Assembly: GCA_947496905.1 (NCBI GenBank)
Contig: CANMEW010000084.1
Location: 1-5,552 of the forward strand
Length of the DNA: 5,552 nt
Source of the DNA: Rickettsiales bacterium
GTDB taxonomy: Bacteria; Pseudomonadota; Alphaproteobacteria; Rickettsiales; UBA1997
Direction of reading: 5' to 3'
Position numbers and translations under genes: made by a program. A model generated the notes under the pieces. That model did not search any database and had not been told where the DNA came from. It saw only the letters and a list, made by a program, of their open reading frames with translations. Of this stretch, positions 1 through 5,524 are shown in pieces; position 1 is the first letter of the stretch; every line of letters starts with the position of its first letter.

Positions 1-11
1 CTTCGCCTTTC

Positions 12-575
12 ATGAAGAATTCTTTTGTAAAAAAAATTGAGGAAATAATTCGCGTTGACCATGCCGGAGAGATGGGGGCGAAGGTCATCTATTCCGGTCA
101 AATCGCCGCGCTAAAATTGAAGAAAGATAACGAGACTCTGAAGCTGGTGCAGCACATGAGAGAGCAGGAGGTGGTGCATTTCGACTATTTCGATGCCGAA
201 ATTAGGCGGCAAAAAATTCGTCCAACTTTAATGCAGCCAGTTTGGAAAGTTGGCGGTTTTGCGCTCGGATTTCTTACCGCCCTTGTCGACAAAAAAGCAG
301 CAATGACTTGCACCACAGCGGTTGAGGAAACAATCGATGAGCACTACGGGGAGCAGCTTGCAGCAATTGAAAAAGAAGCGGAATTTTTGGATGAGGATCA
401 AAAAGAAGAAATGTCGGATCTGAAAAAAAAGATCGAAAAATTTCGTGCGGAAGAGTTGGAGCATCGCGACATTGGCTACGAAAATAAAGCTGCGGAACTG
501 AGTTACTTCGCACCGCTCTCAGCTTTCATCAAATGTGCTACTAAGCTTGCAATCGCTGTTTCGAAGAAGATTTAG
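12..575 (+). CDS. coq7: Coq7-family demethoxyubiquinone hydroxylase (di-iron)
   Basis: Likely catalyses hydroxylation of 5-demethoxyubiquinol, the penultimate step of ubiquinone synthesis, at the inner face of the cytoplasmic membrane. The 187-aa product shows the full Coq7 di-iron ligand set in order: RVDHAGE (Glu20), EQEVVH (Glu53 and His56), TAVEET (Glu105) and EELEHRD (Glu148 and His151). These correspond by spacing to the known ligands of human COQ7. A hydrophobic stretch around residues 76-92 (WKVGGFALGFLTALV) matches the membrane-contacting region of the family. Length and an N-terminus that starts just before the first ligand helix fit compact bacterial members. The ATG has no visible Shine-Dalgarno sequence, but only 11 bases precede it and the frame stays open to the window edge, so a longer N-terminus cannot be excluded. 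It converges on the glycosyltransferase gene. Family assignment is secure; substrate is inferred from family. Confidence 0.95.
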   Translation: MKNSFVKKIEEIIRVDHAGEMGAKVIYSGQIAALKLKKDNETLKLVQHMREQEVVHFDYFDAEIRRQKIRPTLMQPVWKVGGFALGFLTALVDKKAAMTCTTAVEETIDEHYGEQLAAIEKEAEFLDEDQKEEMSDLKKKIEKFRAEELEHRDIGYENKAAELSYFAPLSAFIKCATKLAIAVSKKI

Positions 576-607
576 GGAACTCACCAAGCAAAAAACAAAT
601 CACCCGA

Positions 608-629
608 CTCAAATGCTGTCGCATTTGAG
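608..629. terminator. Perfect hairpin 1 in the coq7/glycosyltransferase convergence, putative terminator
   Basis: CTCAAATGC and GCATTTGAG form a perfect 9-bp stem closed by the 4-base loop TGTC, 33 bases after the coq7 stop. It is placed where transcripts from the two convergent genes must end. No U-run follows directly on the plus strand. On the minus strand a T6 run (complement of A590-595) lies about 12 bases past the stem, which is further than in a classic intrinsic terminator. It may alternatively be part of a dispersed palindromic repeat. Confidence 0.5.
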
Positions 630-631
630 CC

Positions 632-652
632 ACCCTCTTTGTTAAAGAGGGT
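632..652. terminator. Perfect hairpin 2 abutting the glycosyltransferase stop, putative terminator
   Basis: ACCCTCTTT and AAAGAGGGT form a perfect 9-bp stem with a GTT loop. The outermost pair uses the last base of the minus-strand glycosyltransferase stop codon (652-654), so the hairpin begins immediately at the end of that gene. It is separated from hairpin 1 by only two bases (CC, 630-631). Neither strand has a U-tract directly after it, so termination activity is an inference from position and fold. Confidence 0.5.
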
Positions 653-1731
653 TAAGCGCGCAAAACCATCTCGCAAATTTGATGTAATTTTTTTCCCACC
701 ATTTCGGCAGTGTAATTGTTGTAGAATTTTTCACGCGCCTTCACCGCAAGATTTTTTGCAAAATTTTCGTCATTTCTCAATTTCTCAATTGCATCCGCAA
801 GTAGCGTCGGCATTAACTTCTCGTCATCCTTGGAAACTTTTAGACCATCAACTCCTTGCTCAATAATTTCGTCCGGACCCCAAGAATTACTGGTGATGAT
901 TGGCGTTTCGTAGAGCATCGCCTCAAGCAAAACGATGCCAAAAGTTTCGCCGTAAGAAGGCAGAGCAAAGATGTCGATTGAATCGAAAAATGTCCGCTTG
1001 TCCTCCGTCCATCCCAAAATTTTAAAATTTTTCTCCAGCCCAAGTTCTTTTGCTAAGTCATTCAGCGGCTGTTCCATTGGTCCCACACCACCAATTACGT
1101 ATTCACATTCAATTCCACGGTCACGCAAAATCGCCATTGCACGCAAAATTTTATCAAAAAATTTCTCGCGGTAAAGCCGCCCCAAGGAACCCAAGCGCAA
1201 TGGAGTGCGGAATGGTTTTTTGACCAAAGGAGAAAAATTCTCCGGAATTTCAATCATGTTTGGAATGACGAGTGCGCGATTTGCCGGCTTACCCGCCTTG
1301 ATTAGCTCTTGGCTGAAGTAAGAATTCACCGTCAACACGTAATCTGCTTCGAGGAATTTCGTGGGATTAATGCCGTGATCAATGCCGATGATTGGAGTTT
1401 TTTTTCCGCAAAGAAATCGTGCTGCGCGCGCAAATGAAAATGCCCTGCCGGAGTGGCAAATGATTACGTCGGGACGGAAACGAAAAAATAAAAATGCTAG
1501 ACGCAGAATGGAGAAAATGTCGCCACGGCTAAAAGCTGGGAGCTCGAGCAAATCAGACCCAGTTTTTTTTAACTCGTCGCGGTAGACCATGTCTGACTTA
1601 GCAACGCAGACAAGTTGATTACCATGTAAAATCAGCTGCTTGGCGTAGTCGATGAAACATCTCTCTACCCCCAAAACCCTGTTGTCATGGGTGGATTTTT
1701 TGTAGTTGAAGAGGATGTTAACGATTTTCAT
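652..1731 (-). CDS. Glycosyltransferase family 4 (GT-B fold)
   Basis: A 359-aa GT-B glycosyltransferase, expected to move a sugar from a nucleotide-sugar donor to an acceptor glycan or lipid at the cytoplasmic face of the membrane. The N-terminal domain begins with a beta-strand (MKIVNILF) followed by GVERCFIDYAKQL, typical of the acceptor domain. The C-terminal donor domain has LGSLGRLYREK (Arg185 and Lys190, expected to contact donor phosphate), VIGGVGP, and the EX7E motif in PSYGETFGIVLLEAM (Glu262 and Glu270) that defines GT4-type retaining enzymes. No membrane segment is evident. The ATG start is preceded by stops and by a CCCCC tract rather than a Shine-Dalgarno sequence. It lies 45 bp downstream of the M23 peptidase gene on the same strand, so the two are probably co-transcribed. 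Donor and acceptor cannot be read from the sequence; lipopolysaccharide or another surface glycan is a plausible but unproven target. Confidence 0.92.
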   Translation of the reverse strand: MKIVNILFNYKKSTHDNRVLGVERCFIDYAKQLILHGNQLVCVAKSDMVYRDELKKTGSDLLELPAFSRGDIFSILRLAFLFFRFRPDVIICHSGRAFSFARAARFLCGKKTPIIGIDHGINPTKFLEADYVLTVNSYFSQELIKAGKPANRALVIPNMIEIPENFSPLVKKPFRTPLRLGSLGRLYREKFFDKILRAMAILRDRGIECEYVIGGVGPMEQPLNDLAKELGLEKNFKILGWTEDKRTFFDSIDIFALPSYGETFGIVLLEAMLYETPIITSNSWGPDEIIEQGVDGLKVSKDDEKLMPTLLADAIEKLRNDENFAKNLAVKAREKFYNNYTAEMVGKKLHQICEMVLRA

Positions 1732-1776
1732 TAAGGGGGATTTGTGTGGAGGTGAAGGAGAGCTGAAGGACAGGCT

Positions 1777-3171
1777 CTAGCGCCTGATTTGGTTAGGAAT
1801 GTTCTTGCGGTATTTGATGATTTCTGATTTTGAAGATTCGAAGCGCACAAGCTCCTTACCGACAAGTTTTAGCCCAGAAGTAGCTTTGACTTTGGCTGGA
1901 TTGATTTGCGAGCCTTTGTAGAGAACTTCGAAATGTAAGTGCGGACCAGTTGAGCGCCCAGTTGTTCCGACGTAAGCAACGACATCGCCCTGCTTAACTT
2001 TAGACCCTAGGCGAAATTTTTTGTTGAACCTGCTGGCATGTCCGTAGGCGGTTGAATAGTCAGCATTGTGCTTGATTTGCACGTAATTTCCGTAACCACC
2101 TTTGATGCCAAAATAAGCAATGACCCCGTTACCGGCAGCAAGAATTGGCGTTCCGGTGCCGGCGGCAAAGTCTGTCCCCTTGTGCATTTTGGAATAGCCA
2201 AGCACTGGATGCATTCTCATGCCGAATCCAGATGAAACGCGCGCACCATTGATTGGAGTTCGAAGCAATGATTTACGAACACTGTTACCCTTGGAATCGA
2301 AATATTCGATTTTGCCGCCAACCTTGTGCATGTAGATGTCGATGGTTCTGTTCTGTAGGGTGAGGGATGAGAAAAGCACGTTACCATCTTTTATTTTTTT
2401 ACCATCTTCCGAGTAGAAACTCTCGACCAACATTTCGAATTTGTCGCCACTTCTAACGTCGCGCTGAAAGTCGACATCGTAGCCGTAGAGACTAATCATG
2501 TTCATCATTGAGGTGGGAGAAATACCCGCCGCAACACCGTCAGAAAATAGTCCGTTTTTCAACGTTCCGTAGTAACGCGAAATGTAGCGCAATGTTTTTA
2601 TTTTGATCTCTTTGGCGTCGTAATCGCCGTTATTTTTGCGCGAAATAATGATCTCCTCTTCCGGCGAAGATGAAATCACCACGCTGTTAATGACGACTTT
2701 GCGATCGACATTGTTTTGAGAATCTTGCTGCTTGGGATCGTAACCGATTTTTACTTTGTATTTTATTATGATGCGATCGCTGCTCGAAATTGATTTCGGA
2801 TCAAAAACCTTTTTCATCGCATTTAAAATTGCGAAGACGGTCCGCTCTTCCGCGCCAGTGTTGGAGAGGATTTTGGAGATTGTGTCACCAGATTTAATTC
2901 GATGCTCAGAGACTTGATCCTCGTCGAGATCAAAATTCATTTTTGATCCGGAGATGTTGATTTTGATTGGAGTCGATTGGAGTTTTTTTGCGGATGATTC
3001 TTGGTAGTCAGCGATGGTATTTTGGATGAATTCGAATCCTTTGAAAAGGATGAAGCTAGTAACGACAGCAATGGTAAGTGGCTTAAAAAAATGATGTTCG
3101 ATTGCGTAATCAATGACAGCAAAAAACCTGTGCCTGTCTATTTTTTTCAGCTTGCTGATGAAATTTTTCAA
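1777..3171 (-). CDS. Membrane-anchored M23 family peptidoglycan endopeptidase (MepM-like), TTG start
   Basis: A 464-aa periplasmic zinc metallopeptidase expected to cut peptide cross-links of peptidoglycan. A basic N-terminus is followed by one membrane segment at about residues 31-49 (PLTIAVVTSFILFKG). A LysM/OapA-like module follows at about 88-140 (HRIKSGDTISKIL), then a middle domain at about 160-285 and the M23 domain at about 310-425. The catalytic site is intact: HKGTD gives zinc ligands His330 and Asp334, AYGH gives His377, and GPHLHFEV gives catalytic His411 and zinc ligand His413. Order of domains and length resemble E. coli MepM (about 440 aa) and Csd3-type enzymes. The only reasonable start is TTG at 3171-3169: in-frame sequence runs upstream to a stop at 3231-3229 without ATG or GTG, and the first internal Met lies beyond the membrane segment. 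No Shine-Dalgarno is visible. It is divergent from carD and upstream of the glycosyltransferase. Exact bond cleaved is inferred. Confidence 0.93.
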   Translation of the reverse strand: MKNFISKLKKIDRHRFFAVIDYAIEHHFFKPLTIAVVTSFILFKGFEFIQNTIADYQESSAKKLQSTPIKINISGSKMNFDLDEDQVSEHRIKSGDTISKILSNTGAEERTVFAILNAMKKVFDPKSISSSDRIIIKYKVKIGYDPKQQDSQNNVDRKVVINSVVISSSPEEEIIISRKNNGDYDAKEIKIKTLRYISRYYGTLKNGLFSDGVAAGISPTSMMNMISLYGYDVDFQRDVRSGDKFEMLVESFYSEDGKKIKDGNVLFSSLTLQNRTIDIYMHKVGGKIEYFDSKGNSVRKSLLRTPINGARVSSGFGMRMHPVLGYSKMHKGTDFAAGTGTPILAAGNGVIAYFGIKGGYGNYVQIKHNADYSTAYGHASRFNKKFRLGSKVKQGDVVAYVGTTGRSTGPHLHFEVLYKGSQINPAKVKATSGLKLVGKELVRFESSKSEIIKYRKNIPNQIRR

Positions 3172-3378
3172 AGATCTGAGATTTATTTGGGGGGTCTTCT
3201 GATGAGATGTGCCGCGCTTTCTGCCGCCTTATTGAAGTGAGCAGGCAAGTTATTTACAGCTTTTTAAATGAGAATATTTTTTTAAAATTTCTTGCTTGAA
3301 GATAAAGACCACATGATTGTGCGCGCCTTTCCTTTCCAAGACTAACTCCCCCCACATCAAGCTAATCACAACTAAAAT
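3172..3378. other. Divergent intergenic region between M23 peptidase and carD
   Basis: These 207 bases must hold the 5' control regions of both the leftward envelope gene pair and the rightward carD-lolD pair. The centre (about 3251-3290) is very AT-rich, with T-runs and a possible sigma70-like promoter. The flank next to each gene carries a six-base C tract in that gene's sense direction: complement of G3189-3194 for the peptidase and C3348-3353 for carD. I see no convincing operator palindrome, riboswitch fold or small gene here. Confidence 0.6.
3253..3280 (+). promoter_or_regulatory. Possible sigma70-type promoter for carD-lolD
   Basis: TTTACA (3253-3258) differs from the consensus -35 box at one position. 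After a 16-base spacer comes TATTTT (3275-3280), a 4/6 match to the -10 box. Transcription would begin near 3287 and leave a leader of about 92 bases before the carD ATG. The region is so AT-rich that a chance match is quite possible; nothing else in the sequence confirms it. Confidence 0.3.
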
Positions 3379-4590
3379 ATGCCGGCAAAAAAAGCGAAAA
3401 AAATTGTTTCTACAAAAAAACTTTCCAAAAATTTGAAGCAAAAAACTGTAAAAAAATCGGAAGTAAAAAATGCGAAAGCCAAGAAAGCGCAAGGCGGTAC
3501 AAAAAAAATTAGCACTCAAAAAAAACCAGTCGCAAAGAAAATAATTAAAAAAATCGCGGCAAAAAAAATTCAAAAAAAGCCGGTTAAAAAGCTGCTCAAA
3601 ACGGCGAAGATTGCAAAAAAAGTAACCGCTAAAAAATTACCAAAATCTGTCGCCAAAACTAAAATCGCTAAGCTACCACCAGTAAAAATTGTAAAAAAAC
3701 TAACCCCAAAAAAATCACAAAAAGCCATTGCCCAAGCTAAGTTTGACAAGGCGCTGGTTAAGCAAAAAAAGAAGGACGCTGTTACACAATCAGAGTTAGC
3801 CAAAACACTTTTGGCAAAAAACACTTCGAGAGAAAAAAACATCTCCAAAGAAAAAATTGTCGAAGCGCCAAAATCTCCAGAAAGAAAAAACGAAGCCATT
3901 TCAAGAAACCTAATTGTCAGAAGGTCGGATGGTCGCAACAAGCTTCAGTTCAAAGTTGGTGAGTTCGTAATTTACCCTTCTCACGGCATCGGAAAAATTG
4001 TTGGCATTGAAAAAACTGCAATTCTCAATCAAGAGCTCAGCTGCTATTTGATGTATTTCGAGAAAGAAAAACTGACCATCAAAATTCCCGTGAACAGCGC
4101 CGAAAAAATCGGCTTGCGCAACCTCGTTTCTAAGTCACTCATGGATGAAGTGTTCATCATCCTTAGAAGTGGCATTAAAAAGCTGAAAGGCATGTGGTCT
4201 CGTCGCGCCCAAGAATACGAAACAAAAATCAATTCCGGCGACATCATTCTTCTAGCAGAAGTTCTTCGTGATTTAACCCGCGACATTGAGGATGGAGAAA
4301 GATCTTACAGTGAAAGAATCATCTACGAAACAGCCATCTACCGCCTTTCCAGCGAATATTCAGCAATTTACGGAGTCACCTTTGACGAGGCGAAAGATAA
4401 AATTCTAATCACAGCGAAAGACAAATTGAACTCGGAAGGAAGGGTGATTCAAAAAGATGAGTTCGACGATTTTGAAAGTGACAACAAAGAGCCCGATCAA
4501 GATGAGGAGGAAAGTGAGGAAGAGAGTGAGGATGAAGAAGATGAGGATGAAGATGAAGATGAGTCACCTAGGAAAAAAAGGAAAAAATAA
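3379..4590 (+). CDS. carD: CarD/CdnL-family RNA polymerase-binding regulator with H1-like N-tail and acidic C-tail
   Basis: CarD proteins bind the RNA polymerase beta subunit and stabilise open promoter complexes. This 403-aa protein has the standard core at about residues 190-345. The Tudor-like RNAP-interaction part begins FKVGEFVIYPSHGIGKIVGIE-like (191-211). The helical DNA-facing part contains MWSRRAQEYE with Trp273, KINSGD, and SYSERIIYE. The core alone would be about 160-170 aa, the usual family size. Residues 1-135 are an added tail rich in Lys (49 Lys in the first 130 residues, only two acidic), with Ala, Pro, Val and Ile, resembling histone H1 or bacterial H1-like tails. Residues 361-395 hold 26 Asp/Glu, and the protein ends PRKKRKK. 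ATG 3379 is favoured because no other ATG occurs before Met225; TTG at 3811 is the main alternative for a short form. No Shine-Dalgarno is seen. lolD follows after 17 bp. Core identity is firm; tail function is inferred. Confidence 0.93.
   Translation: MPAKKAKKIVSTKKLSKNLKQKTVKKSEVKNAKAKKAQGGTKKISTQKKPVAKKIIKKIAAKKIQKKPVKKLLKTAKIAKKVTAKKLPKSVAKTKIAKLPPVKIVKKLTPKKSQKAIAQAKFDKALVKQKKKDAVTQSELAKTLLAKNTSREKNISKEKIVEAPKSPERKNEAISRNLIVRRSDGRNKLQFKVGEFVIYPSHGIGKIVGIEKTAILNQELSCYLMYFEKEKLTIKIPVNSAEKIGLRNLVSKSLMDEVFIILRSGIKKLKGMWSRRAQEYETKINSGDIILLAEVLRDLTRDIEDGERSYSERIIYETAIYRLSSEYSAIYGVTFDEAKDKILITAKDKLNSEGRVIQKDEFDDFESDNKEPDQDEEESEEESEDEEDEDEDEDESPRKKRKK
4501..4563 (+). repeat. Degenerate GAN trinucleotide tract encoding the Asp/Glu tail of CarD
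   Basis: Twenty-one consecutive codons, all GAN except two AGT (Ser), encode residues 375-395 of the CarD protein. The second half alternates GAT with GAA or GAG, giving an almost regular Asp-Glu repeat. It is a low-complexity, microsatellite-like tract inside the gene and could vary in length between strains by in-frame slippage. This is seen directly; variability is an inference. Confidence 0.7.
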
Positions 4591-4607
4591 TTTTCTTTGG
4601 GCACTCA

Positions 4608-5324
4608 ATGACTAACAACTCAGCTCTTCAACTAATCGAAATCAAAAAAAATTTCTTTCAAGCTAGTCAGAAAATTGAAGTCGTTAAGGGGGCTAATTTA
4701 GAAATTAAAAAAGGTGAATTAGTGGCGTTGGTTGGGCCATCAGGTTCAGGCAAAACCACTCTTTTACAAATTGCCGGATTGCTAGACAATCCTAGCTCTG
4801 GGCAGGTTTTAATAAATGGAATAAACGCCTCAAACACTGCTGACGAAACACGAACCAACATCAGAAAAAATCACATTGGGTTCATTTACCAATTTCACCA
4901 TCTGCTGCCAGAATTTTCAGTAATAGAAAATGTTGCCATGCCACTACTAATCCAAGGCAAAAGCAAAAAAGAATCTTTTGCGGAGGCGGAAAAAATTTTG
5001 CATGAGGTTGATCTCTCAAGTCACCTGAACTACAAGCCAGCAGAATTGTCTGGTGGACAACAGCAGAGAGTCGCCATCGCCAGAGCAGCGGTTACCAAGC
5101 CATCACTAATTCTAGCTGACGAACCAACCGGAAATTTAGACGCGGACCTGTCCAAAAAAATTTTTACCGTCCTGCAAAATTTAGTAAAAAATTACGACAT
5201 TGGCTGCTTGGTCGTCACTCACAATTTAGAACTCTCCGCAAAATCAGATCGCGTAATTTCCATCAGCGGCGGAATTTGCACACCAGCTGAACTCAAGGCG
5301 CGCCAAGCCACACTCATTCCTTAA
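4608..5324 (+). CDS. lolD: LolD, ATPase of the lipoprotein-releasing ABC transporter LolCDE
   Basis: A 238-aa ABC ATPase that, with membrane subunits LolC and LolE, extracts outer-membrane lipoproteins from the cytoplasmic membrane and passes them to LolA. All nucleotide-binding motifs are intact: Walker A GPSGSGKT (43-50), Q-loop Gln95, signature LSGGQQQR (147-154), Walker B LILADEPT (167-174, with Asp171 and Glu172), D-loop NLD (176-178) and H-loop His205. The segment YQFHHLLPEFSVIENV right after the Q-loop is characteristic of LolD and separates it from the related MacB and FtsE ATPases. Length is close to the family norm. The ATG lies 17 bp after the carD stop, suggesting co-transcription; no Shine-Dalgarno is visible. 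No lolC or lolE is adjacent: carD is upstream and a hairpin plus tRNA are downstream. MacB-type or other MacB/LolD-clade ATPase is the only serious alternative. Confidence 0.93.
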   Translation: MTNNSALQLIEIKKNFFQASQKIEVVKGANLEIKKGELVALVGPSGSGKTTLLQIAGLLDNPSSGQVLINGINASNTADETRTNIRKNHIGFIYQFHHLLPEFSVIENVAMPLLIQGKSKKESFAEAEKILHEVDLSSHLNYKPAELSGGQQQRVAIARAAVTKPSLILADEPTGNLDADLSKKIFTVLQNLVKNYDIGCLVVTHNLELSAKSDRVISISGGICTPAELKARQATLIP

Positions 5325-5328
5325 ACTC

Positions 5329-5371
5329 AGATCCGTCATTAGAACTCTCCTAAATTTCCAATGACGGATCT
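5329..5371. terminator. 12-bp-stem inverted repeat after lolD, putative terminator
   Basis: AGATCCGTCATT (5329-5340) and AATGACGGATCT (5360-5371) pair perfectly over 12 bp around a 19-base loop. The structure starts four bases after the lolD stop, where the carD-lolD transcript should end. It is followed by TGGTTAAAAAATT, which gives no U-tract on the plus strand, and the loop is unusually large for an intrinsic terminator. It may instead protect the 3' end or be a copy of a palindromic repeat. Confidence 0.5.
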
Positions 5372-5449
5372 TGGTTAAAAAATTAAAAAATAAATCTTTC
5401 AAAAAAATCATCCCCTTTTAGTTTCCGCCGCGATTACTTCCCCCCATCA
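5372..5449 (+). other. AT-rich then C-rich spacer before tRNA-Thr
   Basis: These 78 bases hold A-rich runs (5377-5407) followed by a pyrimidine-rich stretch ending in C5440-5445, four bases before the tRNA. The tRNA promoter should lie here or further upstream, but I could not find a -35/-10 pair good enough to call. No open reading frame of note is present. Confidence 0.5.
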
Positions 5450-5524
5450 GCCGAATTAGCTCAGTGGTAGAGCAACTGTCTTGTAAACAGTAGGTCGTCA
5501 GTTCAAATCCGACATTCGGCACCA
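5450..5524 (+). tRNA. tRNA-Thr, anticodon UGU, CCA encoded
   Basis: The sequence folds as a complete 75-base tRNA. The acceptor stem GCCGAAT/ATTCGGC pairs over 7 bp; the D-arm is GCTC-AGTGGTA-GAGC; the anticodon arm ACTGT-CTTGTAA-ACAGT carries TGT at 5482-5484. The variable loop is AGGTC, the T-loop is TTCAAAT, the discriminator base is A5521 and CCA is encoded at 5522-5524. Anticodon UGU reads the threonine codon ACA and probably other ACN codons. The short 7-base D-loop keeps the GG pair. One oddity is an A-C mismatch at T-stem positions 52-62 (A5500 and C5510), where most tRNAs pair. Everything else argues for a functional gene. Confidence 0.96.

Noticed and set aside
228..513. Two overlapping minus-strand open frames inside coq7
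   Set aside because: Both lie wholly antisense to a convincing Coq7 coding region and their translations are Phe/Leu/Cys-rich with no recognisable domain, as expected from the complement of Lys/Glu codons.
971..1585. Plus-strand open frames inside the glycosyltransferase gene
   Set aside because: They are antisense shadows of a gene with clear GT4 motifs and have no motifs of their own.
1771..1786. Small hairpin CAGGC/GCCTG over the M23 stop codon
   Set aside because: Only a 5-bp stem with a 6-base loop and no T-run after it; too weak to call a terminator, and the two genes are better read as co-transcribed.
3001..3240. Plus-strand 79-codon open frame at the 5' end of the M23 gene
   Set aside because: Most of it is antisense to the membrane-anchor and LysM-like coding region of the M23 protein, and its translation shows no recognisable features.
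3317..3345. Second promoter candidate for carD (TTGTGC, 17-base spacer, GACTAA)
   Set aside because: Only three of six matches in the -35 box and a poor -10 box; not better than chance.
3379..3810. Lysine-rich segment as a separate H1-like gene or a mis-called start
   Set aside because: The frame is continuous into the CarD core with no stop, and no ATG lies between Met1 and Met225. A short form from TTG 3811 remains possible but is not favoured.
3250..3941. Minus-strand open frames opposite the lysine-rich part of carD
   Set aside because: AAA-rich coding sequence automatically gives Phe-rich open frames on the other strand; no start context, domain or independent support.
5372..5449. Promoter for tRNA-Thr
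   Set aside because: No hexamer pair with acceptable spacing was found; A-rich runs give only weak matches.
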